Shown: positions 16,521 through 24,966 of the stretch, one piece after another
Position numbering within the stretch: position 1 is the stretch's first letter
How the letters are laid out: each line of letters begins with the position of its first letter
NCBI GenBank assembly: GCA_023664485.1
Contig: JAMPFK010000018.1
Span: 1-55,913, forward strand
Direction: 5' to 3'
From: Bacteroides fragilis
Lineage (GTDB): Bacteria > Bacillota > Clostridia > Lachnospirales > Lachnospiraceae
Length of the DNA stretch: 55,913 nt
Notes under the pieces: model-generated
Seen by the model: the letters and a program-made list of their open reading frames with translations, nothing else
What the model was told of the DNA's origin: nothing
Database searches by the model: none
Program-made: the position numbers and the translations under genes

Positions 16521-17828
16521 ATGAAGCAGATACTCGTCAGAGAATTGAAAGAATATCATCTACGGGAATTGGTTGGAGATGTTTATTCAGAGGATCTTTA
16601 TAATGAGTTATATGAAAAAAGTACTATAATTAAAAAGAAGCTTGGATTACATGTTGAGCCTGTATCGATTTTCAGAAGAAATGGAAGAAGGTGCATAAAA
16701 TTTATTGGGATAGCAGGTATATTGTCTCTCAAATCTATCGAAATTGAAATAATGCCTAAATTTTACAGAGAAGATAATTGTTGGAGAGAGAATCTTTTTA
16801 CAATGATTTCTTTAGCTGAAAGTGGAAGGATAGAAGCTCAGAGGTCGAAGAATATGCGATATACGAGCAGAAATGTATACGACCATGTAGGAATGTTATA
16901 TGTTGATGAAATGGAGCAGGCGTTAAGAAAAGAATCCATTCATTCATATAGAAGCATTAAGGAAAGCTCCCGTTATTTGAGAGGGCATATTTTACTTTCG
17001 GAGGAATTGCGGAGTGTAGTATCGCACCCCGGAATAATTTGCTATGAACGGGATGTTTTAGAACAGGAGAATGAGTTTAATTATCTCCTGAGTTGGTGCG
17101 TTGATTATTTATTAGTCCATTGTAAAAGCAAAGTAGTAAAGAGGCAGTTGGGCGCTGTTAAGGATAGGCTTCCAAATGTGCACGGCAGGTATAATATACC
17201 GGTATTATCAAAATTACCACCACAATATGAGCATTATGCAAATGCGGTGAAAACAGCTAACAATGTTGCTCTGGGTGCTTCTATGCAGCATAGTAGAGGC
17301 GGGGGAGTCGGATATGGCTATATTGTCGCTACGGAAGTGATATACGAGAAATTCATAGAAAGGATTTTGAAAAGTATTAAAGAACATAGAAAAGAATTCT
17401 CTTCGGAAGCACAGACAAGCGTTGTATTTGCAAATTCAATGCATGAGAAGATGCCATCATATTATACAGTACCGGATAATAAGATAATTATAAATGGGGA
17501 GCCAGGACTTCTTATTGACGCAAAATATAAGGATAATTTTAAAACTGGTTCTCGAAAGAAACCAATTAACAGCGATGTCTATCAGTTATTTTCATCGCTG
17601 GTTTCGCATGGATGCAGTAAGGGAATACTTTTAAGTCCGTGTGACTTAGACGAGGATGAGAGCGCGAGATATTGGAGTATTGATAATGATGGAAAACAAT
17701 ACATAATATGTTCCTTATGCGTTAATTTGAGGGATATATCTAATAAGAAAGCAATTGATGACTTTAGAAATCGATTAATTGAGTCCATTGATGATGTGCT
17801 CCGTCTATCCACAAAAAAGGAAGGATAG
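16521..17828 (+). CDS. McrC-like nuclease subunit
   Basis: 435 residues from ATG 16521, with GGAG about 7 bases upstream; it starts 10 bases after the McrB stop. McrC proteins bind the McrB ring and cut DNA. The N-terminal part (1-250) carries the conserved McrC beta/helical region (EIEIMPKFYRED, VYDHVGMLYVDEM, LRGHILLSEEL). The C-terminal PD-(D/E)xK nuclease motif is visible as VPDNKIIINGEPGLLIDAKYKD, with Asp333 and Lys335 in DAK. All hallmark residues are intact. It stands between McrB and an adenine methyltransferase, two bases before the latter, so expression is coupled. Confidence 0.93.
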   Translation: MKQILVRELKEYHLRELVGDVYSEDLYNELYEKSTIIKKKLGLHVEPVSIFRRNGRRCIKFIGIAGILSLKSIEIEIMPKFYREDNCWRENLFTMISLAESGRIEAQRSKNMRYTSRNVYDHVGMLYVDEMEQALRKESIHSYRSIKESSRYLRGHILLSEELRSVVSHPGIICYERDVLEQENEFNYLLSWCVDYLLVHCKSKVVKRQLGAVKDRLPNVHGRYNIPVLSKLPPQYEHYANAVKTANNVALGASMQHSRGGGVGYGYIVATEVIYEKFIERILKSIKEHRKEFSSEAQTSVVFANSMHEKMPSYYTVPDNKIIINGEPGLLIDAKYKDNFKTGSRKKPINSDVYQLFSSLVSHGCSKGILLSPCDLDEDESARYWSIDNDGKQYIICSLCVNLRDISNKKAIDDFRNRLIESIDDVLRLSTKKEG

Positions 17829-17829
17829 A

Positions 17830-18882
17830 ATGGGAATTGAATTTTTAGGAAATAAAAGACAACTTGAAGATTTCCTGATGGATAATCTTGCTCCATATAT
17901 TTCCAATGGAAAAGTTTTTTTTGATCTTTTCTGTGGAAGTGGGAGTGTATCTCTAATGATTAAAAAAAGAGGAATGAATGTTATTGCCAATGATTTTATG
18001 TACTTTTCTTCAATAATGACCAAAGCTGTTCTTGAAAATAATTGTGAACCGCAATTTTCCAGACTGAAAAAACTCCTTGGTTTGGGACAAGAAGATCCAT
18101 ATGGACAGATTATTAATTTTTTAAATTCAATTGATGGAGAAGAAGGATTTATATATTCGCATTATTCTCCGGCTTCTCGAAATCTTGATAAGGTTGAGAG
18201 AATGTATTTTACAGAGGAAAATGCGAGAAAGATTGATGCGATACGAAAGCAGATAACTATATGGGATAAGGAGCTTTTGCCGGAGGAGAGAGCGTTGCTT
18301 ATTTCTGATTTGTTAGATGCCGTTTCTGATGTCAGTAATATTGCAGGAACATATGGATGTTACATGAAATATTGGAAAGAAAAGGCACTTGGTGAACTTA
18401 CATTATGTAAGCGTAAAATAGTGATGCCAATGAAGGAACAACATTTTTTGACTCTGAATAAAAATGCGAATGATGTGATAGGCGATTATGACGTAGATAT
18501 CATATATATAGATCCTCCATACACTAAGAGACAATATAGCGCATATTACCATATGCTTGAAACAATTGCCTTGAATGATTACCCTGCAATATCTGGAAAA
18601 ACGGGATTAAGGAACTGGCAGCAAAAATCTTCTGATTATTGTTATAAGAGAAAAGCCGGAAAAGCATTGGAAGATTTGTTAAAGAAAGCCAAAGGCAGAT
18701 ATTTTATTATGAGTTATAATAATGAAGGACAAATAAATCACAGTGATATCCTTTCTATTATGAATGGATACGGAAAAGTTATTTTCTATGAAACGCCATA
18801 TAAAAGGTATAAGAGCAATAGCCTTAGCACCTCAGCCAATGAGGTAATAGAGAGGCTTTATATATTAGAATTGAGGAGATAG
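17830..18882 (+). CDS. D12-class DNA adenine methyltransferase
   Basis: 350 residues from ATG 17830, only one base after the McrC stop. The SAM-binding motif DLFCGSG is at 32-38 and the catalytic DPPY at 228-231, in the order and spacing of Dam/M.DpnIIA-type (alpha class, D12) N6-adenine methyltransferases. A target-recognition region lies between them (about 80-190). It probably protects host DNA from the McrBC-like nuclease encoded upstream. The specificity cannot be read. Its stop is one base from the next gene. Confidence 0.92.
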   Translation: MGIEFLGNKRQLEDFLMDNLAPYISNGKVFFDLFCGSGSVSLMIKKRGMNVIANDFMYFSSIMTKAVLENNCEPQFSRLKKLLGLGQEDPYGQIINFLNSIDGEEGFIYSHYSPASRNLDKVERMYFTEENARKIDAIRKQITIWDKELLPEERALLISDLLDAVSDVSNIAGTYGCYMKYWKEKALGELTLCKRKIVMPMKEQHFLTLNKNANDVIGDYDVDIIYIDPPYTKRQYSAYYHMLETIALNDYPAISGKTGLRNWQQKSSDYCYKRKAGKALEDLLKKAKGRYFIMSYNNEGQINHSDILSIMNGYGKVIFYETPYKRYKSNSLSTSANEVIERLYILELRR

Positions 18883-18883
18883 A

Positions 18884-21316
18884 ATGTACATTGAGTCAAT
18901 AATAGATGTAATAAACGAGGCTTTAGCCAGGATAAATAATCAGGTTGATTATATACGTTTGCTTATTTTCTTTTTTGAAAGAGTTATTGTTGAAAAGAAG
19001 TATGGAGATTTGGGAGGAATTGATTCATTTGTTGCCTGCAGAAAAGAAATTCATGATTTATTTATGAATCATCTGCAAACTTCTCTTTTTGATAATGCGT
19101 TTGATTATGAGAGAATAAAGGAGGTTTATGATTTATTTAATCAGTGTTCAAAGGGAATTGATTTGTCAGAACTCGGCTATATTTTTGAAGAACTCTATAA
19201 TAAGGAAATTGATAGTGATACGGGAAAATTGATGATAAGCACCAGTAGAAAAGAAAACGGAATGTTTTTTTCAGACAGAAAGCTGGTTCGTTTTATAGTA
19301 AACAATATTTTGTCAGATGATTGTAATTTTATGGAGAAAACGTATATTGATTCATCTATGGGAGCAGGGATCTTTTTGACAGAAATCATTGCTCAGGTTT
19401 CTTCAAAAGAAGGAGTTGATATTAAATGCTTTATAGAAAATAATATATATGGTGTTGATAAGAATCCGATGGTGGTTGATATTTTCAAATTGTGCCTGTG
19501 GATTCAGTTTCCGGCAATTGATTTATGCAAAATAGATGAACATATATTAAGTTTTGACAGTTTACTCGTACCGATTTATGGCAATGAAAAATCATGGGAA
19601 AATATTTTCCCCGAAGTTATCAGGGAAAAAAAGGGATTTGATTATGTTGTAGGAAATCCGCCATGGGGAAGGATAAAAGCGAATATACGCGAATATAATT
19701 TGTATTATAATACTCTTGCGCGGATATTTCAGGGGAAAAGAATGAAAGACGCTATTTCTCATGATAGTGTTGGAACAGAGTGGGAAAAATACAGAGAAGA
19801 TATAGCAGCATATTCCAAAAGACTAAAAGACAGAAAAGACTTTAAATATCAAAATTATATTGTAAATACCGGGACTACTGGAGGAGATGCCGATTTATAC
19901 AAATATTTCCTGGAGCTTTCCTATAATATTCTGGGCAGGGGAGGGAAATTAGGCTTTATTATTCCAGCCTCTTTTTATATGAATGAAGGCGCTACCGGAC
20001 TGAGACATCTTTTTCTGGAAAATGGAATAATTGAGGTATTATATTGTTTTGAGAACAGAGGGCACATTTTCCCAATTCATTCATCTTACAAATTTTCAGT
20101 CATGATATACCGAAAGCAGGGGTGCAAAGGAAAGATTGAAAAGGCGGCATTTAATCTGACGGATTCATCTTCATTGTTCGGAAAAATGATAACGTTGGAT
20201 TATTCGATAGAGGATCTCTGCGTATGTAGTGGGGGGTATTGGACGATACCGGAATGCCGCTCCAAAGAAGAGATGAAGTTATATTTGAAACTTTACAGAG
20301 CATATAATAAATATCCATCATGGAAAGTAAGTTTTAACAGAGAGCTTGATATAACGCTGGACAGCGATATATTTGTACTTGATAATGAGAAAAAACCTGA
20401 TGAAAATTATCTTCCCTTATATGAAGGGAGGATGGTTTCTCAATATAATTGTTATAGTAAAAAATATATTAAAGGTAATGGGAGAACTGCTGTTTGGGAA
20501 AAAAATTTAAATCCGGAAAAAGGGGAGATTCGGCCCCATTATTACGTTAAACGTAATGATGTGGAAAAGCGGGGTATCAGCTTAAAGTATAGAGCGGCAT
20601 ATTGTGATATAACCGGGCAAAAAAATGTGAGAACAGTGTTGGCTGCCCTGATCCCTGATAATACAGTATGTGGGAATAAGGTGCCAACTTGTGTGTTCTT
20701 CCCAGATAATGATATTAAATTTCATTTACTTTGGATTGGAATTGCTAATTCATTTATTACAGATTGGCTTCTTAGAAAAAAAATCGCAATTACATTGAAT
20801 TTTTTTCATTGGAACCAAATTCCTTTTGCCTGGATGGAAACAGACAGTAAAGAAGCTGTTTTGATTTGTGCAGCGGTTGCAAGAATATTGAAGAATAAGA
20901 ACGGAATAGATATTGAATCTTTATTGGACGATAAAGTGAAGAAAAAATATGATGATTTTGAACAATTGGGAAATGATGATTTACGGGCGTTAATAGATAT
21001 AACAGTCGCCGACTACTATGGACTGAATTTATATGAAATGGCTATGATACTTTTTGATTTTCAGGGATTAGATCAGAAAATGAAAGGGATTCCTGGAGAT
21101 ATGCGCTATGGAACCAACAGAAAAGCATCTTTTGTTACCCGTGATAAAGTGCTTTCACAGTTTATTAACAGTCATTCATTACAAGAGGATGATATTGTTG
21201 ATATCTATGCTAAAGCTGGTATTTGTATAACAAAATATACATCATCCGAATTTTACTCGATATATGAAAGAATGAAATTCTATGAGGAAAATAAAATAGT
21301 TGCATACACGGATTGA
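18884..21316 (+). CDS. N6-adenine DNA methyltransferase, Eco57I-like
   Basis: 810 residues from ATG 18884, one base after the preceding stop. It is a large gamma-class N6-methyltransferase: SAM-binding motif DSSMGAG at 156-162 (a variant of the usual DPACGSG), catalytic NPPW at 258-261, then a long C-terminal part (about 420-810) of the type that carries the target-recognition domain in Eco57I-like enzymes. I see no PD-(D/E)xK nuclease motif at the N-terminus, so it is probably a stand-alone modification enzyme. It is the last gene of the island: its TGA stop lies within the TTGACA box of the following TetR promoter. Confidence 0.88.
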   Translation: MYIESIIDVINEALARINNQVDYIRLLIFFFERVIVEKKYGDLGGIDSFVACRKEIHDLFMNHLQTSLFDNAFDYERIKEVYDLFNQCSKGIDLSELGYIFEELYNKEIDSDTGKLMISTSRKENGMFFSDRKLVRFIVNNILSDDCNFMEKTYIDSSMGAGIFLTEIIAQVSSKEGVDIKCFIENNIYGVDKNPMVVDIFKLCLWIQFPAIDLCKIDEHILSFDSLLVPIYGNEKSWENIFPEVIREKKGFDYVVGNPPWGRIKANIREYNLYYNTLARIFQGKRMKDAISHDSVGTEWEKYREDIAAYSKRLKDRKDFKYQNYIVNTGTTGGDADLYKYFLELSYNILGRGGKLGFIIPASFYMNEGATGLRHLFLENGIIEVLYCFENRGHIFPIHSSYKFSVMIYRKQGCKGKIEKAAFNLTDSSSLFGKMITLDYSIEDLCVCSGGYWTIPECRSKEEMKLYLKLYRAYNKYPSWKVSFNRELDITLDSDIFVLDNEKKPDENYLPLYEGRMVSQYNCYSKKYIKGNGRTAVWEKNLNPEKGEIRPHYYVKRNDVEKRGISLKYRAAYCDITGQKNVRTVLAALIPDNTVCGNKVPTCVFFPDNDIKFHLLWIGIANSFITDWLLRKKIAITLNFFHWNQIPFAWMETDSKEAVLICAAVARILKNKNGIDIESLLDDKVKKKYDDFEQLGNDDLRALIDITVADYYGLNLYEMAMILFDFQGLDQKMKGIPGDMRYGTNRKASFVTRDKVLSQFINSHSLQEDDIVDIYAKAGICITKYTSSEFYSIYERMKFYEENKIVAYTD

Positions 21317-21358
21317 CAAACCATCCGGCGGTATGATAGTCTATACATACCGTCGGTA
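21313..21358 (+). promoter_or_regulatory. TetR promoter with operator half-sites
   Basis: TTGACA at 21313-21318 and GATAGT at 21335-21340, 16 bases apart. Around them lie CGGTATG (21329-21335) and CATACCG (21346-21352), and TACCG-T-CGGTA (21348-21358) is itself a palindrome. The same half-sites occur before the MFS gene, so the TetR protein probably represses itself and the exporter. Confidence 0.65.
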
Positions 21359-21409
21359 GGTAAATGATATTTTGATTCCTATGCTCCGGACGGAGAAAAG
21401 AGGTCATAT

Positions 21410-22063
21410 ATGGCGAGGAATAAGCACCCGGAGGAGACGGTCACGCTGATTTTGGATGTTGCGACCCGGTTATTCATGGAAAAAGGATATGAGCATACTT
21501 CCATTCAGGATATTATCGCCAATCTGGGCGGACTCAGTAAGGGCGCTATTTATCATCATTTCAGGTCAAAAGAGGAGATTTTAGCCGCCGTTACGGACCG
21601 GATGACGGAGGAATCCAACCGGATGCTCGCGGATATCCGCGACCGGAAAAATATGAACGGAAGGGAGAAACTGCAGACGATCTTTAAAGAATCCATCAAC
21701 AGGCCCGTGCAGAATGAGATCTTTACGGCGGCGCCGAATTTTGGCAGCAATCCAAGATTGCTGTTCAGTATGCTACGTGAAACGATGGATGATACGGCGC
21801 CGCATTATATTCAGCCGATCATTGAACAGGGAATCGCCGACGGCTCGATTGTGACGGAGCACCCGCAGGAACTGGCGGAGCTGATCATGCTTGTTGGGAA
21901 TTGCTGGATGAACCCGATGATGTTCGACGACTCGGAAGAAAAGGCCTGTCATAAATTCATGCTCTTTCGTCAGATGATGCGCGGTTTCGGGCTGGATATC
22001 GTTGATGACGAGCTGTTTGACAGACTCATGGAGCTGACGGCTGTTTATCAGAAGAACCGGTAA
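21410..22063 (+). CDS. TetR/AcrR family repressor
   Basis: 217 residues, ATG 21410 with AGAGG upstream. The N-terminal TetR DNA-binding domain spans about residues 8-58 (ILDVATRLFMEKGYEHTSIQDI, then GLSKGAIYHHFRSKEEIL with the classic YHHFxSKE recognition helix). The rest is a helical ligand-binding domain of usual length. The MFS exporter gene follows on the same strand after a terminator-like hairpin, and operator half-sites lie before both genes. The regulator is thus likely a drug- or ligand-responsive repressor of the exporter. The inducer is unknown. Base composition returns to that of the chromosome here. Confidence 0.9.
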   Translation: MARNKHPEETVTLILDVATRLFMEKGYEHTSIQDIIANLGGLSKGAIYHHFRSKEEILAAVTDRMTEESNRMLADIRDRKNMNGREKLQTIFKESINRPVQNEIFTAAPNFGSNPRLLFSMLRETMDDTAPHYIQPIIEQGIADGSIVTEHPQELAELIMLVGNCWMNPMMFDDSEEKACHKFMLFRQMMRGFGLDIVDDELFDRLMELTAVYQKNR

Positions 22064-22090
22064 TATTTTACCGAAACAGGAAAAAGAATA

Positions 22091-22128
22091 CTGCCCGGGT
22101 ATATTTTGCAAAAGGGCAGATATTTTTT
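22091..22128 (+). terminator. Weak terminator after the TetR gene
   Basis: CTGCCC (22091-22096) pairs with GGGCAG (22114-22119), loop of 17 bases, followed by ATATTTTTT. Short stem, so a partial terminator at best. Confidence 0.4.
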
Positions 22129-22138
22129 ATCATCAACA

Positions 22139-22157
22139 CATACCGTCATGCGGTATG
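22139..22157. promoter_or_regulatory. TetR operator before the MFS gene
   Basis: CATACCG (22139-22145), TCATG, CGGTATG (22151-22157): a perfect inverted repeat with the same half-sites as upstream of the TetR gene, located 67 bases before the MFS start codon. Confidence 0.7.
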
Positions 22158-22224
22158 ATAAAATGTAAAGATTTAATTGACTGTTAAAATCAGAAATAAG
22201 AAAATCGAAAGGAAGGTGCTGAAA

Positions 22225-23484
22225 ATGAAACAAAAATTATTTTCAAAAGATTTTACGCTGGTCGTGATCGGACAGATCATTTCGCTGTTCGGCAATGCTG
22301 CGATAAGGTTTGCATTGCCGCTGTATCTGCTGAATCAGACGGGCTCCCCCGCGCTGTACGGTGCGGTGACTGCCTGCGCTTTTCTGCCTGCGGTCATGCT
22401 TTCGCCCGTGGGAGGCGTCGCAGCGGACAGAGTGAACAAGCGGAATATCATGACGGCGCTGGATTTTTTTACGGCGTTCGTGATCCTGTTTTTCTATCTG
22501 TGCAGAGGCGGGCAGAATCTGATTCCGCTCCTGACGGTCACGCTGATGCTGCTATATGGAATCGCCGGGGCTTATCAGCCTGCCGTTTCCGCGAGCGTGC
22601 CGGCGCTGGTCAGCCCGGAAAAGCTGATAGCCGCCAATTCCGTTATCAATATGATCAGCTCGCTGGCCTCGCTGCTCGGCCCCGTTCTGGGCGGTCTTTT
22701 GTACAGCGCGTACGGACTGGATGCTGTTCTTCTCATGTGTGCCGGGTGCTTTCTGGCGTCCGCGGTCATGGAGATTTTTATCAGGATTCCCTTTACGGAA
22801 CAGGCCGGAAGCGGGAGTATTTGGGAAACCGTGCGGAGCGATTTTGCAAAAAGCTTCCGCTTTATCCGGAAGGAAAGGCCTGTTATCGGAAAAGCGCTGC
22901 TCGCGGTCTGCGGCATCAATCTGTTTCTGTCGGCGATGCTCAATGTGGGAATGCCCTATCTGATAACGGAGGTGCTGGCGTTTGAGGCGTCCCGGGCGAA
23001 CAGGCTTTATGGATTCGCGGAAGGCGCGATGGCGGCTGGCGGCCTGACCGGAGGTCTCTGCGCGGGCCTTTTTGCCAGGCGGCTTTCCCCGTCGAAAGCG
23101 GGGCGCCTGATCATCGTCTGTTCCGCCTGCCTCTTCCCGATGGGCGTGTCGCTGCTTTTTGTTTCATCGGGAATCTTCAATTATTTTGTCCTGACAGTGT
23201 GCTGCTTTCTGATCATGATATGCTCGACCGTTTTTACGGTGCAGATCATGTCGTTCGTTCAGGCGGAAACGCCGCCTGTCCTGCTTGGAAAGGTCATCGC
23301 GCTCATTTTGTCCGTTTCCATGTGCGCGCAGCCTCTCGGAAGCGCACTGTACGGCGTGTTGTTCGAGGCATGCGCCGGATGTGAATCTGCGGTCGTGTTC
23401 TTTGCCGGAATCGTTTCTCTTGCGATAGCCCTGCGGGCGGGAAAAATCCTGCGGGAAGGCCTGTCCTGCGGGAATGGCCATTGA
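22225..23484 (+). CDS. MFS drug exporter (DHA3-like)
   Basis: 419 residues from ATG 22225, with AAGGAAGG 13-15 bases upstream. The protein is very hydrophobic, with about 12 membrane helices. The opening FTLVVIGQIISLFGNAAIRFALPLYL and the loop motif PVGGVAADRVNKRNI match the macrolide/drug-efflux branch (MefA-like) of the major facilitator superfamily, driven by proton exchange. It lies after a TetR gene and behind a shared operator, so it is probably induced by its substrate. No terminator is obvious downstream; 23493-23578 holds no gene. Confidence 0.9.
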   Translation: MKQKLFSKDFTLVVIGQIISLFGNAAIRFALPLYLLNQTGSPALYGAVTACAFLPAVMLSPVGGVAADRVNKRNIMTALDFFTAFVILFFYLCRGGQNLIPLLTVTLMLLYGIAGAYQPAVSASVPALVSPEKLIAANSVINMISSLASLLGPVLGGLLYSAYGLDAVLLMCAGCFLASAVMEIFIRIPFTEQAGSGSIWETVRSDFAKSFRFIRKERPVIGKALLAVCGINLFLSAMLNVGMPYLITEVLAFEASRANRLYGFAEGAMAAGGLTGGLCAGLFARRLSPSKAGRLIIVCSACLFPMGVSLLFVSSGIFNYFVLTVCCFLIMICSTVFTVQIMSFVQAETPPVLLGKVIALILSVSMCAQPLGSALYGVLFEACAGCESAVVFFAGIVSLAIALRAGKILREGLSCGNGH

Positions 23485-23578
23485 ATTTTCCAAACAGTTG
23501 AATTATGATGCAGATTAGGATACATTTTGGGGAAGGAAGGGAATCATCAGGACGCGGTTTTAAAAATTTTTTGCGGTC

Positions 23579-23607
23579 TGAAACCTTTTGGCAGGTTCAT
23601 TCGTATT
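23579..23607 (+). promoter_or_regulatory. ECF-type promoter (SigW-like)
   Basis: TGAAAC at 23579-23584 and CGTATT at 23602-23607, 17 bases apart, the layout of SigW-family promoters (TGAAAC about 16 bases before CGTA). It lies 30 bases before an ECF sigma gene, so the sigma factor probably drives its own operon. Confidence 0.7.
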
Positions 23608-23636
23608 AACAGTGAGGGGGCACGATAGGACAGAAT

Positions 23637-24116
23637 ATGACGAGACAATTATTTGAGGCATATTTCAGAGAGCGGTATTCTCTTGTGTATCGTGTGGCAT
23701 TCATGCAGATGAAACGGCATACGGACGCGGAGGATGTATCGCAGGAAGTCTTTATGAGACTGTTGAAATATCAGCCACAGTTTGAAAGCAGGGAGCATGA
23801 AAAAGCGTGGTTCATCAAAACGACGATGAATCTTTGCAGGGATGTCCTGAAAAGCAAATGGAACAGCACGACGGTCAGCATCGAAAAGATACCGGAGCAG
23901 GAAAAGCAGTATTTTCAGCTTCCTTATATGAAAAAGGATGAGACCTTATGGGAGGTGCTTGCGCTGCCGGAAAAATACAGGGACTGCCTGTACTTTTTCT
24001 ACTATGAGGGCTATTCCGTCAAAGAGACCGCGCAGCTTCTGGGAATGCCGGAAAATACGGTCAAGACGAATTTAAGGAGGGGCAGGGAAGCCCTGAAAAA
24101 AAGGTTGACAGATTAA
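23637..24116 (+). CDS. ECF-type RNA polymerase sigma factor
   Basis: 159 residues, ATG 23637 behind ATAGGA. Region 2 (residues 5-75: FRERYSLVYRVAFMQM, DAEDVSQEVFMRLLKY) and region 4 (about 110-155: LPEKYRDCLYFFYYEGYSVKETAQLLGMPENTVKTNLRRGREALKK) are intact, the two-domain layout of extracytoplasmic-function sigma factors. It directs RNA polymerase to promoters of the TGAAAC/CGTA kind, one of which lies just before it. Unusually, the next genes encode no membrane anti-sigma factor. They are 11 bases and 23 bases from their predecessors and appear to form one operon. Confidence 0.9.
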   Translation: MTRQLFEAYFRERYSLVYRVAFMQMKRHTDAEDVSQEVFMRLLKYQPQFESREHEKAWFIKTTMNLCRDVLKSKWNSTTVSIEKIPEQEKQYFQLPYMKKDETLWEVLALPEKYRDCLYFFYYEGYSVKETAQLLGMPENTVKTNLRRGREALKKRLTD

Positions 24117-24127
24117 AGGAATGGAGA

Positions 24128-24943
24128 ATGGGTATGAATGTAAACGGAATTGGAAAACAGCCTTGTTATGAGAAAACGAACGGAGTCGGGAAACAGTACA
24201 AAAATACGGGCGGCAGCTTTTCAAAGAGCTTGTCTGAAAATCTGAATGAGCGGGCGGAGAATGGTCAGATAAAAGGGGAAGCCGCGGTTTCCGCAAGCCC
24301 CGTCCTTAACGCGCCTTATTCCTGCCGGAATGTGGTTCCGGCGGCGGTGACATCCTGCGAAGTAAGGCATCTGCCCTGTTTTGCAGGCGATTATGTCAAG
24401 GCTTTTGCCGCACAGGGCTTTTCCCTGACGGCGCAGGTAGATGTGGACGGGCGCAGCGTATATATCGAGCAGAGGCTGGAAAACGGAACCGTGAAAGGCT
24501 ATGAGGTGGATATCGATAAGCTGTCTGCGGATACGACGGATCCTGTCGGACAGACGGCGCTGGAAGCGTGGGAAAAGAAGGAGGCAGGAGAGGAAAAAGA
24601 ATCGGCAGATCTGACCGTGGAAGAGGCGCTGGAACGATTCTATGCGTTTATCGAGGACAGGATCAGGAACGGGCCGCCTAAGTATATCATTGGCAATTCC
24701 GAGTTCTCCGTGGAGGAATGGAATAAGCTTCTGGAGGACTTTGACGATCAGCTGGATGCGGTCCGGGAAGAGATGCGGGAGCGGATCGCAAAGCTGCGGG
24801 AACAGCAGCTGCAGGCGGAGCTTTCCGCAGAGCGGCAGAGCCGGCATGAAGAAGTACAGGAAGCGGAGGAAGAGGAGACGGAAGAAAAGCTTTTGACCGC
24901 ATTGTTTCAGAACAAAGGCAGATCGTTTTTTCAGGGGAGTTAA
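24128..24943 (+). CDS. Unknown protein, ECF sigma operon
   Basis: 271 residues from ATG 24128 (ATG 24134 is also possible; both have GA-rich boxes upstream). The N-terminus reads MNVNGIGKQ, with KQYKNTGGSFSKSL at about 26-40, and the next gene opens with a similar pattern, so a shared N-terminal module is likely. The middle region holds a Cys/Pro-rich patch and a short beta-strand segment (AQVDVDGRSVYIEQRLENG). The C-terminal third (about 170-271) is a coiled coil rich in Glu, Arg and Gln. No signal peptide or membrane helix is seen. I do not recognise a family or function. The operon context suggests a stress- or envelope-response role under the sigma factor. Confidence 0.85.
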   Translation: MGMNVNGIGKQPCYEKTNGVGKQYKNTGGSFSKSLSENLNERAENGQIKGEAAVSASPVLNAPYSCRNVVPAAVTSCEVRHLPCFAGDYVKAFAAQGFSLTAQVDVDGRSVYIEQRLENGTVKGYEVDIDKLSADTTDPVGQTALEAWEKKEAGEEKESADLTVEEALERFYAFIEDRIRNGPPKYIIGNSEFSVEEWNKLLEDFDDQLDAVREEMRERIAKLREQQLQAELSAERQSRHEEVQEAEEEETEEKLLTALFQNKGRSFFQGS

Positions 24944-24966
24944 AAGATAACGGGAGGGATTTGACA

